Source: UBA7803 sp041686955 (GTDB lineage: Bacteria; Pseudomonadota; Gammaproteobacteria; Pseudomonadales; Azotimanducaceae). Taken from it: a stretch of 22,084 nt of DNA. The stretch lies in contig JAWLCV010000067.1 in assembly GCA_041686955.1 (NCBI GenBank), positions 1-22,084 on the forward strand. The letters are read 5' to 3'. The notes under the pieces were generated by a model that worked only from the letters and a program-made list of their open reading frames with translations, did no database searches and was not told the DNA's origin. Made by a program: the position numbers and the translations under genes. Shown here piece after piece: positions 1 to 6,870 of the stretch (its first letter is position 1; every line of letters starts with the position of its first letter).

Positions 1-137
1 ACCTCCCTGAGCATTCCGGAGACGTCCTTCATGACGTCCTGGAAGGCGCCGGACATGTGGTTCAGGGAACGGTCGGTGTAGACCACCGAATACTCGAGCA
101 GGCCGTCGGGGTCGACGTCGGGCAACAGGCCGGGCAT
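1..137 (-). CDS. Class V aminotransferase-like protein, 5' end only
   Basis: Only the first 45 codons are in the window; the gene runs off the left edge. The ATG at 137-135 is preceded by GAGG about five bases upstream. The peptide begins MPGLLPDVDPDGLLEYSVVY and continues TDRSLNHMSGAF, then an amphipathic stretch ending MLREV. From memory, this N-terminus matches a proteobacterial family of PLP-dependent class V aminotransferases (alanine-glyoxylate or serine aminotransferase-like), in which the TDRSLNHMS segment lies before the first helix. The PLP-binding lysine and the rest of the enzyme are outside the window, so substrate cannot be judged. It lies 66 bp downstream of the minus-strand MFS gene and may be cotranscribed with it. 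The reading frame is well supported; the family name is moderately sure. Confidence 0.55.
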   Translation of the reverse strand, partial: MPGLLPDVDPDGLLEYSVVYTDRSLNHMSGAFQDVMKDVSGMLRE

Positions 138-203
138 GGCGCCTCGCGGGTCACAGGGGGAGGCGGGAATTGTCGGGAATAACGCGGAACGATACAACCG
201 GAC

Positions 204-1445
204 TCAGGAGGCAGCGCCGTCGTCGGCGCCGGGACGGACCCGGACCAGGTAGGTGAACGCCAGCAGGGGCAGGTACACCAGCACCGTCACCAGATACGGC
301 AACTGTCCGTCGATCTGGTACAGGGCCGTGCCGAGCAGGGGTCCCACGGTGAAGCCCAGCGGGCCGCAGGAGCTGGCGACCCCGGCCACGGCCCCCTGCT
401 CGTCCGCGCTCACCGCCATGGAGGCCCCGGCCATGAACGCCGGGCCGGCGAGCCCCATGCCGAAGCCGAGTACCGCCATGCTGCCGAGGAACGTGGCGCG
501 GCCGTCCGCCAGGGTGATGGCGACGAAGGCCGTGAGGAGGATGGGCATGGCGATGCGCAGCAGGGTGAACGGCGCCAGGTCCAGGCGCTGCACCACCAGG
601 CCCTGGGCTACCAGGGAGGCCAGGGCCATGAGCATCATGGCGGTGCCGAAGGCGCGGGCGGTCTCGGCGCCGGTGAGCTGCAGCACGTCCTGGAGGCGGA
701 ACGCCAGGGTCTGCTGCACTACCGCCATCCCCATGAACATCACCACCCCCACCACCACGAAAGGCAGTATGCGACGGTCGCTGTAGCGCAGCCGGCGGCG
801 CGGCTTGCTCGCCACGTGCTTCACCGGCTCCGGCAGCGCCGCCAGCACCGCGAACGCGGCGATCAGGGTGACCAGGGCGGCGAAGTAGATGGGCGTGAGC
901 AGCGAGAACACGGCCAGCAGGCCGCCCAGGGCGGGGCCGATCACCGCCCCCACGTTGTTGGCGGCGCCGATGGCGCCCATGCCCCGGGTGCGGGTGCGCA
1001 GATCGGTGATGTCCGCCATGTAGGCGGCGGAGGCCGGCGGGGTGGCGGACATGACGGTGGCCTGAGCCATGCGCGCCACCGTGAGGGCCAGGAAGGCGGG
1101 CAGAGGTACCAGGATGCCGAGCAGCGCTGCCTGGAACACGGAGGCGAAGATCAGCGTGCCGGCGGTGTAGCCGAACAGGCCGATGAGCATGACCCGCCGG
1201 CGGCCCCAATGGTCGCTGACCCGACCCCAGATGGGGCTGGCGATGAAGAAGGTGATGGACGAGGCGGAGATGATGGCCCCGACCTGCACCTCGCTCAGGC
1301 CGATCTCCCGGCCCAGGGGCGCCAGCACCGCGAAGACGATGGTCTGCCCCATGCCCACGGCCACCAGGGCGGCGAACAGCAGATAGCGGGCGCGACGCGG
1401 CACGCCCGGCGGAGAACTCGCGGGAGAGGTCCGGGACAAACTCAT
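204..1445 (-). CDS. MFS transporter, DHA1 drug-efflux type
   Basis: A 413-residue inner-membrane protein with about twelve hydrophobic segments, the normal size for a major facilitator. The loop after the second segment carries motif A (GRVSDHWGRRR, residues 74-84). Segment five carries motif C (GAVIGPALGG), typical of drug:proton antiporters of the DHA1 group. It probably exports a small hydrophobic compound using the proton gradient; the substrate cannot be read from sequence. I chose the ATG at 1445 (MSLSRTSP) rather than the in-frame ATG at 1541. The longer version would add 32 low-complexity residues and would place a perfect minus-strand TATAAT inside the gene. The gene is divergent from another MFS gene of a different subfamily and points toward the aminotransferase-like gene at the left edge. 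Confidence 0.85.
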   Translation of the reverse strand: MSLSRTSPASSPPGVPRRARYLLFAALVAVGMGQTIVFAVLAPLGREIGLSEVQVGAIISASSITFFIASPIWGRVSDHWGRRRVMLIGLFGYTAGTLIFASVFQAALLGILVPLPAFLALTVARMAQATVMSATPPASAAYMADITDLRTRTRGMGAIGAANNVGAVIGPALGGLLAVFSLLTPIYFAALVTLIAAFAVLAALPEPVKHVASKPRRRLRYSDRRILPFVVVGVVMFMGMAVVQQTLAFRLQDVLQLTGAETARAFGTAMMLMALASLVAQGLVVQRLDLAPFTLLRIAMPILLTAFVAITLADGRATFLGSMAVLGFGMGLAGPAFMAGASMAVSADEQGAVAGVASSCGPLGFTVGPLLGTALYQIDGQLPYLVTVLVYLPLLAFTYLVRVRPGADDGAAS

Positions 1446-1494
1446 TCCTGTTGGTCGTGGGGCGGAGCGTCGTGTGCGCTCGCGAAAGCCGGCG

Positions 1495-1500
1495 ATTATA
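1495..1500 (-). promoter_or_regulatory. Perfect -10 hexamer (TATAAT) for the minus-strand MFS gene
   Basis: On the minus strand this reads TATAAT, preceded directly by TG, about 50 bp upstream of the chosen MFS start at 1445. It stands out in a GC-rich 122-bp gap between divergent genes. No convincing TTGACA-like -35 sits 16-18 bp upstream, so recognition would depend on the -10 or on an activator. The plus strand of the same gap has TGATACACT (1534-1542), a possible weak extended -10 for the divergent MFS gene. Confidence 0.45.
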
Positions 1501-1556
1501 CAGAGGGAGCGCGGCGGAGCGGGGGATGGGCCGTGATACACTGCCCGGCTCGTCCC

Positions 1557-1562
1557 AGAGGA
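1557..1562 (+). promoter_or_regulatory. Ribosome binding site fixing a GTG start
   Basis: AGAGGA lies five bases before the GTG at 1568. The upstream in-frame ATG codons at 1451 and 1526 have no comparable site and would add residues that do not look like an MFS N-terminus. This site decides the start of the plus-strand MFS gene. Confidence 0.6.
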
Positions 1563-1567
1563 CCACC

Positions 1568-2830
1568 GTGGCCAGCCGCGACATACTGAAGGCGTTGCAG
1601 GTACCCGACTTCCGCTGGCTGTGGGTGGGTAGTCTGGCCTCGTCCTTCGCCATGAACATGCAGATCGTGGCGCGCGGATGGCTGGTTTACACCCTCACCT
1701 CCTCGGCCATGGATCTGGCCTGGGTGACCCTGTCGTTCATGGTGCCCCAGGTGGCGTTCTCCCTGTGGGGCGGCGTGGTGGCTGACCGGCTGCCCAAGCG
1801 GCGCATCATCACCCTGGCTCAGGCGCTGAACTGCGCGGCCGTGGTGGTGATGGCGCTGATCATCCTCGGCGACCGGGTGACCTTCTGGGATTTCATCTGG
1901 TTCGGCTTCTTCAACGGCACGGTGCTCGCGCTCTCCATGCCCGCGCGCCAGGCGTTCGTTCCGGAGCTGATTCCGGACCGGCTGATCTTCACGGCCATGG
2001 CCCTGAACACCACCGGCTGGAATCTGTCCCGCATCCTCGGTCCCGCGCTCGCCGGCTTTCTCATCGCCTGGGTGGCGGCGGGGGATACGTCCTCGACCTA
2101 CGGCGTGGGCATCGTTTACCTGATGATCGCCGTGCTGTACTTCCTCTCCGCGGCGACCATGCTCCTGGTCAAGCGGCCGGGCCGGATCAAGGAGCCCGAC
2201 GACAAGAGTCCCCTCACCGACATGCTGGACGGCCTGCGCTACGTCCGCGCCAACCCGCCGGTGCTGGGCTTGATCCTGCTGTCCATCGTGCCGTTTCTGT
2301 TCGGCATGCCGCTGAACACCCTGCTGCCCGCCTTCAACGAGGACATCCTCGGCGGCGGCCCGGACGATCTGGGGCTGCTCATGTCGTCCATGGGCGTGGG
2401 CGCGATTCTCGGCTCGCTGATGCTGGCGTCCATGGGCGGGCTCCGCAACAAGGGGGTCTGGCTCATCTCCACCTGCGTTGGCTGGGGCGTGTTCACCGCC
2501 GCTTTCGGCTCGGCTCAGGTGGTCTGGCTCGCCGTGGTGCTGGTGGCGGCCATCGGCTGGCTGTCCGCCTGGAACATGTCCCTCAACCGGGGAATGCTGC
2601 AGGTGCAGGTGGAGAGCGCCATGCGCGGCCGCATCATGAGCATCGACATGATGTCCCATGGCCTGATGCCCCTCGGGGTGATTCCCATTTCCTTCATCGC
2701 CGAGCGCTACAGCGTGGCGGTGGCTCTGGAGACGGCCGGCGTGGTGTTCGTCCTGGTGGTGCTGGGACTCGCGGCGTTCACCACGTCCGTGCGGCGGGTG
2801 GACGAGGGGGTGACGAGCCTGGACTTGTGA
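1568..2830 (+). CDS. MFS transporter, EntS-like (MFS_3) family
   Basis: A 420-residue polytopic inner-membrane protein starting at a GTG with a good ribosome binding site. It opens with the short cytoplasmic lead DILKALQVPDFRWLWVG, typical of the EntS/MFS_3 branch. Motif A-like GGVVADRLPKRR follows at about residues 69-80, then the family signature PARQAFVPEL between segments four and five, and the late MRGRIMSI motif near residue 355. EntS exports enterobactin in E. coli, but most members of the family have unknown substrates, and nothing here points to a siderophore locus. The gene is divergent from the DHA1-type transporter. It ends six bases before the stop of the convergent lipoprotein gene, leaving no room for a standard terminator between them. 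Confidence 0.85.
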   Translation: MASRDILKALQVPDFRWLWVGSLASSFAMNMQIVARGWLVYTLTSSAMDLAWVTLSFMVPQVAFSLWGGVVADRLPKRRIITLAQALNCAAVVVMALIILGDRVTFWDFIWFGFFNGTVLALSMPARQAFVPELIPDRLIFTAMALNTTGWNLSRILGPALAGFLIAWVAAGDTSSTYGVGIVYLMIAVLYFLSAATMLLVKRPGRIKEPDDKSPLTDMLDGLRYVRANPPVLGLILLSIVPFLFGMPLNTLLPAFNEDILGGGPDDLGLLMSSMGVGAILGSLMLASMGGLRNKGVWLISTCVGWGVFTAAFGSAQVVWLAVVLVAAIGWLSAWNMSLNRGMLQVQVESAMRGRIMSIDMMSHGLMPLGVIPISFIAERYSVAVALETAGVVFVLVVLGLAAFTTSVRRVDEGVTSLDL

Positions 2831-2836
2831 ACTCGG

Positions 2837-3529
2837 CTACTCCACCTGCAAGGGGATGCTCACCTCGCCGAAGACGTTGCCGTCGCTGCTGTCCACCAGA
2901 TCGAAACGGAACTCCACGGCGTCGGCCCGGCGGTCCACGGGCTCGAAGTAGATCAGCCCGCTCACCCGTCCGGCGGGCTGAACCACCCCCTCCGGCAGCG
3001 CCCGCTCGAGCATCTCGTCGGTGGGCAGGTCCACGTCGCGCCACACGGTGAAGTAGGTGTCGTAGTAGAAGGGGTCGTAGTAGAAGCGGCCTGGAAACGG
3101 CGTCAGCGACGGGTAGAAGTGCCGGTAGTAGGGTGAGACGTAGAACCGGTCGTAGATGAAGCCAGGAGACCGGTAGATGGGATGCGCGCGGACGCGTCCC
3201 GCGGGCTCGCGGATGGTGCCCTCGATCTCGAACGGCGGCAAGGCGGAGAACACCCGGCCGTCGTCCGCCACCAGGGCGAAGTCCTGGTAGCGGAGGGTCA
3301 CCGGCCGATCCGAATGGTTTTCCACCGTCACCTGCAGCGGCGTGGTGTAGCGCAGCACGGAGCGATCCGACTTCCAGGCGTCCGTGCGCACGGCGAGGTC
3401 CACGCCGTCCACCTCGGAGACGACCCGATAACCGTTGGCCAGGGTGGCCCCGGGCGCCGGCTCGAGCCGGGGGTAACCGGCGCACGCGCCGAGGGCCGCA
3501 GAGCAGAGGACGACGAGCAGGGGTTTCAT
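2837..3529 (-). CDS. Tyrosine-rich lipoprotein of unknown function
   Basis: A 230-residue protein whose start (MKPLLVVLCSAALGACAG) is a lipoprotein signal peptide: a basic residue, a hydrophobic core, and the lipobox LGAC with cysteine 16 as the predicted lipidated residue. The +2 residue is Ala, which fits outer-membrane sorting. Residues about 30-115 look like a beta-rich domain with a TPLQVTVENHSDRPVTLRY segment, similar in style to immunoglobulin-like domains. Residues 119-160 are strongly aromatic (11 Tyr and 7 Phe in 42 residues), with FYYD and FYYDTYF motifs. The C-terminal part returns to beta-strand-like sequence (VSGLIYFEPVD, FDLVDSSDG). I do not recognise a named family. It lies 32 bp downstream of the Lrp-type regulator on the same strand and may be cotranscribed with it. 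In-frame codons upstream of the chosen start encode no signal peptide and overlap the regulator. Confidence 0.75.
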   Translation of the reverse strand: MKPLLVVLCSAALGACAGYPRLEPAPGATLANGYRVVSEVDGVDLAVRTDAWKSDRSVLRYTTPLQVTVENHSDRPVTLRYQDFALVADDGRVFSALPPFEIEGTIREPAGRVRAHPIYRSPGFIYDRFYVSPYYRHFYPSLTPFPGRFYYDPFYYDTYFTVWRDVDLPTDEMLERALPEGVVQPAGRVSGLIYFEPVDRRADAVEFRFDLVDSSDGNVFGEVSIPLQVE

Positions 3530-3561
3530 GCCCGCGGGCCATGCAGATCGCGTGCCGACCG

Positions 3562-4020
3562 TCAGGCCGGCAGCACCCGGCTGTGCTTGATCTCCTTGAG
3601 GCTGAAGCTGGATTCCACGTGCATGACACCGGGGAACTTGAGGATCCGCTGCATGCACAGCTCGGAGAAGTGGTCGATGTTGCGGGCCACGACTTTCATC
3701 AGGTAGTCGTGGGAGCCGCTGGTCGCATAGCACTCGACGATGTGCTCTTCCGCCTGCACCGCGGCGATGAAGGCCTCGGTGGCGGCGTCCGGCTGTTTCT
3801 CCATGGTCACCAGCACGAACGCGGTGACCTCGAGGCCCAGCAGCCGCTGGTCGACCATGGCCGCATAGCCGCGGATGAGCCCCGACTGCTCGAGCTGCTT
3901 CACCCGCCGGTAGCAGGGTGACTCGGACAGCCCGACCCGCTCCGCGAGCTCCACGTTGGACATGCGGCCGTCGCCCTGGAGCAGCCGCAGGATCTGGCGC
4001 TCGGTGTGGTCGAGTTGCAC
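3562..4020 (-). CDS. Lrp/AsnC family transcriptional regulator
   Basis: A 152-residue protein of standard Lrp/AsnC length. The N-terminal winged helix-turn-helix covers about residues 4-60 (LDHTERQILRLLQGDGRMSN, then LAERVGLSESPCYRRVKQLE). The C-terminal RAM ligand-binding domain includes TSGSHDYLMKVVARNIDHF. I chose the GTG at 4020, with GGAG about eight bases upstream. The longer in-frame reading to an ATG at 4149 adds 43 residues with no family character and would consume the regulatory gap. It is divergent from hppD, and Lrp/AsnC genes are commonly found beside hppD in proteobacteria. The likely inference is that it senses an aromatic amino acid or a pathway intermediate and controls the operon, and probably itself. 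Confidence 0.9.
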   Translation of the reverse strand: MQLDHTERQILRLLQGDGRMSNVELAERVGLSESPCYRRVKQLEQSGLIRGYAAMVDQRLLGLEVTAFVLVTMEKQPDAATEAFIAAVQAEEHIVECYATSGSHDYLMKVVARNIDHFSELCMQRILKFPGVMHVESSFSLKEIKHSRVLPA

Positions 4021-4178
4021 GAAAATTCTCCGGTTCAACCTCGTTCGCAAGAATATTCCATTTTCTGCATCCAGGCAGGCGGATTCTTTCCAGAAATTCC
4101 CCCGGTGGGCCGAATTAGAAGCAAGCTTGCGGCGAATGCTGTCTAACATGAGAGCCCCAGCGAATCAGCGAGGTAATC
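4021..4178. promoter_or_regulatory. Divergent Lrp-hppD control region with AT-rich palindromes
   Basis: This 158-bp gap is much richer in A and T than its flanks. It holds three related AT-centred elements: GAAAATTC (4021-4028), the perfect palindrome GAATATTC (4051-4058), and GAAATTC (4093-4099). Their centres are about 30 and 41 bp apart. AAGAATATT resembles the left part of the E. coli Lrp consensus, and such spaced sites would suit an octameric wrapped regulator. A further perfect palindrome, GCAAGCTTGC (4121-4130), lies closer to hppD. The hppD ribosome binding site GAGG ends five bases before the ATG at 4179. I found no convincing TyrR/PhhR box and no clear sigma70 promoter. Binding by the neighbouring regulator is inference. 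Confidence 0.45.
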
Positions 4179-5300
4179 ATGAGCACGCAGTCTGCGGAGA
4201 ACCCCATGGGCCTGGACGGCTTCGAGTTCGTGGAGTTCTGCGCGCCCGAGAAGGGCCTGCTGGAGCCCGTCTTCGAGCGTCTCGGCTTCGTCAACGTGGC
4301 GCGGCACCGGTCGAAGGACGTCCACCTGTGGCGGCAGAACGACGTCAACTTCATCGTCAACTACGAACCCAGGAGTCTGGCCGCCTACTACGCGGAAGAG
4401 CACGGCCCCTCCGCCTGCGGCATGGCGTTCCGGGTGGGTGACGCGCACCGGGCCTACGAGCGGGCGCTGGCCCTGGGCGCTCAACCCATCGACATCCCCA
4501 CGGGGCCCATGGAGCTGCGTCTGCCCGCCATCCGCGGCATCGGCGGCGCGCCGCTCTACCTCATCGACCGCTACGCCGACGGGGTCGCGGTCGAGGACGG
4601 CGCGACCATCTACGACATCGACTTCGAGTTCCTCGAGGGGGTGGAGCGCCGGCCCCGGGGGTGCGGCCTGGAAGTCATCGACCACCTCACCCACAACGTC
4701 TACCGCGGCCGCATGGATCATTGGGCGCGATTCTACGAGAAGCTGTTCAACTTCCGGGAGATCCGCCACTTCGACATTCGCGGCCAGCAGACCGGCCTCA
4801 CCTCCCGGGCCATGACCGCGCCGGACGACAAGATCCGCATCCCGCTCAACGAGGAGGCGGGCGGCAACGGCCAGATCGAGGAGTTTCTGATGGCGTACAA
4901 CGGCGAGGGCATCCAGCACATCGCCTTCGCCTGCGACGACCTGATCGCCACCTGGGACGCGCTCCACGCCCGGGGCGTGCCGTTTCTGACGCCGCCCCCG
5001 CACACCTACTACGAGATGCTCGAGGAGCGCCTGCCGGGCCACGGCGAGCCGGTTGCCGAGCTCGAGCGGCGCGGCATCCTGCTGGACGGCAGCACGGACG
5101 GGGGCGAGCCCAAGCTGTTGCTGCAGATCTTTTCCGAGACCGTGATCGGCCCCATCTTCTTCGAGTTCATTCAGCGCAAGCGCGACCAGGGGTTCGGCGA
5201 GGGCAATTTCCAGGCGCTGTTCGAATCCATGGAGCGCGACCAGATGCGGCGCGGCGCGCTCGGCGGTGAGCGGCGCCGGGGCGCGGGAGGTGCGGCATGA
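4179..5300 (+). CDS. hppD: 4-hydroxyphenylpyruvate dioxygenase
   Basis: A 373-residue non-haem Fe(II) enzyme that converts 4-hydroxyphenylpyruvate to homogentisate with decarboxylation and O2; cytoplasmic. It has two VOC half-domains, about residues 13-150 and 163-345. The iron ligands expected for the family are present: His169 (in VIDHLTHNV), His247 (in GIQHIAFACDD) and Glu329 (in IFFEFIQRK). The C-terminal helix GFGEGNFQALFESMERDQ, which gates the active site in known structures, is intact. A bacterial HPPD is about 355-360 residues; the extra length is mainly an Arg/Gly-rich tail after residue 360. The ATG has a GAGG site five bases upstream. The stop codon overlaps the next start (ATGA at 5297-5300), so the VOC gene is translationally coupled. 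It is divergent from an Lrp/AsnC regulator. Confidence 0.95.
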   Translation: MSTQSAENPMGLDGFEFVEFCAPEKGLLEPVFERLGFVNVARHRSKDVHLWRQNDVNFIVNYEPRSLAAYYAEEHGPSACGMAFRVGDAHRAYERALALGAQPIDIPTGPMELRLPAIRGIGGAPLYLIDRYADGVAVEDGATIYDIDFEFLEGVERRPRGCGLEVIDHLTHNVYRGRMDHWARFYEKLFNFREIRHFDIRGQQTGLTSRAMTAPDDKIRIPLNEEAGGNGQIEEFLMAYNGEGIQHIAFACDDLIATWDALHARGVPFLTPPPHTYYEMLEERLPGHGEPVAELERRGILLDGSTDGGEPKLLLQIFSETVIGPIFFEFIQRKRDQGFGEGNFQALFESMERDQMRRGALGGERRRGAGGAA

Positions 5301-5842
5301 GCATCAAGCGCATCCATCACGTGGCGTACCGCTGCAACGACGCGCGGGAGACGGTGGAGTTCTACCAGAAGCTGCTCGGCATGGATTTCGTGCTCGCCAT
5401 CGCCGAGGACCGGGTACCCTCCACCAAGGAACCGGACCCGTACATGCACGTGTTCCTGGATGCGGGCATGGGCAACGTCCTGGCTTTCTTCGAGCTGCCC
5501 AACTCGCCGCCCATGGGGCGTGATCCGAACACACCGGCGTGGGTTCAGCACATCGCCTTCGAGCTGGACACCATGGAGGCGCTCCTGGAGGCGAAGCGCA
5601 AGGCCGAAGGGGCCGGGCTGGAGGTGGTGGGGCCGGTGAACCACGGCATCTTCGAATCCATCTACTTCTTCGACCCCAACGGACATCGGGTGGAGCTGGC
5701 GGTGAACACCGGCAGCGAGGAGGATCTGCGCCGGCTCCACGAGGTGGCGCCCGCCATGCTGGAGGAGTGGAGCCGCACCAAGCGGGCGCCCCAGCATGCG
5801 GCGTGGCTGCACGAGCGCGAGCTCTCCGGGTCGGCGCAATGA
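5297..5842 (+). CDS. VOC-fold metalloprotein in the hppD operon
   Basis: A 181-residue single-chain vicinal oxygen chelate protein with two beta-alpha-beta-beta-beta modules (about residues 4-68 and 81-137) and a charged helical tail of about 40 residues. Four likely metal ligands sit where glyoxalase I has them: His8 (RIHHVAY), Glu66 (LAFFELPN), His85 (VQHIAFEL) and Glu133 (GHRVELAV). The protein is therefore probably an active metalloenzyme rather than a binding protein. VOC enzymes include glyoxalases, epimerases, antibiotic-resistance proteins and extradiol dioxygenases, so the reaction is not determined. It is coupled by ATGA overlaps to both hppD and the FAH-family gene, which implies a step acting on homogentisate or a derived compound. 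The genes for homogentisate dioxygenase and maleylacetoacetate isomerase are not in the window. Confidence 0.85.
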   Translation: MSIKRIHHVAYRCNDARETVEFYQKLLGMDFVLAIAEDRVPSTKEPDPYMHVFLDAGMGNVLAFFELPNSPPMGRDPNTPAWVQHIAFELDTMEALLEAKRKAEGAGLEVVGPVNHGIFESIYFFDPNGHRVELAVNTGSEEDLRRLHEVAPAMLEEWSRTKRAPQHAAWLHERELSGSAQ

Positions 5843-6870
5843 AGCTGGCGAGCCTGAAAGCCGGCCGCGACGGGCGTCTGGCGGTGGTGTCCCGGGATCT
5901 GCAGCACTACGTGGCAGTACCGGAGGTGGCGCCCACCCTGCAGGCGGCCCTGGACGACTGGGCGGCCCTGCGCCCACGGCTGCAGGCGATCTCCGATGCG
6001 CTGAATGCCGGCGAGCGGGACGACGCCGTGCCCTTCGATCCGGCGGCCTGCGCCGCGCCGCTGCCCCGGGCCTACCAGTGGGCCGACGGCAGTGCCTACG
6101 TGAATCACGTGGAGCTGGTGCGGCGGGCCCGGGGGGCGCAGATGCCCGCCTCCTTCTGGCACGATCCGCTCATGTATCAGGGCGGCTCCGACGGCTTCCT
6201 CGGGCCGTGCGACGACGTGCCCCTGGGATCGGAAGCCTGGGGGCTGGATTTCGAGGGCGAGATCGCCGTGGTCACCGACGACGTGCCCATGGGGACGCCG
6301 GCGGACGAAGCGGCGGGTCACGTGCAGCTCCTGATGCTGGTGAACGACGTGTCGCTGCGCGGCCTGATACCGGCGGAGCTCGAGAAGGGTTTCGGCTTCT
6401 TCCAGTCCAAGCCGGCTTCCAGCTTCTCCCCGGTGGCGGTCACCCCGGACGAGCTGGGGGACGGCTGGCGCGGCGCCAAGGTGGCCTTGCCGCTGCTCAC
6501 GTACTACAACGGCGAGCTGTTTGGCCGGCCCGACGCAGGCGAAGACATGACCTTCAGCTTCGCCGAGCTCATCGCCCACGCCGCCCGCACCCGAAGCCTC
6601 GCCGCCGGCAGCATCATCGGCTCCGGGACCGTTTCGAACCGCCAGGGCACCGAGCACGGCTCCGCCATCGCCGACGGCGGCGTGGGTTACTCCTGCATCG
6701 CCGAGCTGCGGATGATCGAAACCATCCGCCATGGAGCGGCGAGAACGCCGTTCATGTCCGTGGGCGATCGGGTGCGCATGGAGATGCGGGACGCGGAGGG
6801 CCGCAGCGTATTCGGCGCCATCGATCAGAAGGTGGTGGCCGGGCCCGGCGATTCGGCGAAGCCCAGGTAG
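5839..6870 (+). CDS. Fumarylacetoacetate hydrolase family protein
   Basis: A 343-residue member of the FAH superfamily, which hydrolyses carbon-carbon bonds of beta-diketo acids; in this operon the likely substrate is fumarylacetoacetate, giving fumarate and acetoacetate. The metal-binding core is visible: Glu139 and Glu141 in GLDFEGEIAVV and Asp170 in LMLVNDVSLR. Asp83 (QWADGSAYVNH) is a possible further ligand, and Lys191 (FFQSKPASS) matches the position of the conserved active-site lysine. The glycine-rich C-terminal block GSIIGSGTVSNRQGTEHG is typical. It is shorter than the roughly 420-residue eukaryotic fumarylacetoacetase and resembles the bacterial form of about 330 residues. Its ATG overlaps the VOC stop (ATGA at 5839-5842). 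Its last 46 bp overlap the 3' end of the opposite-strand CPBP gene. Confidence 0.88.
   Translation: MKLASLKAGRDGRLAVVSRDLQHYVAVPEVAPTLQAALDDWAALRPRLQAISDALNAGERDDAVPFDPAACAAPLPRAYQWADGSAYVNHVELVRRARGAQMPASFWHDPLMYQGGSDGFLGPCDDVPLGSEAWGLDFEGEIAVVTDDVPMGTPADEAAGHVQLLMLVNDVSLRGLIPAELEKGFGFFQSKPASSFSPVAVTPDELGDGWRGAKVALPLLTYYNGELFGRPDAGEDMTFSFAELIAHAARTRSLAAGSIIGSGTVSNRQGTEHGSAIADGGVGYSCIAELRMIETIRHGAARTPFMSVGDRVRMEMRDAEGRSVFGAIDQKVVAGPGDSAKPR

Noticed and set aside
164..180. Direct repeat CGGGAAT spaced by 10 bp before the aminotransferase-like gene
   Set aside because: Only seven bases long and present twice; too short to support as an operator without comparison to other genomes.
4021..4149. 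An extended start for the Lrp/AsnC regulator at 4149
   Set aside because: It adds 43 residues with no family character and removes the AT-rich control region; the GTG at 4020 has a good ribosome binding site and gives standard length.
4179..4200. TyrR/PhhR-type box controlling hppD
   Set aside because: I looked for the TGTAAA-N6-TTTACA pattern in and around the control region and found no acceptable match.
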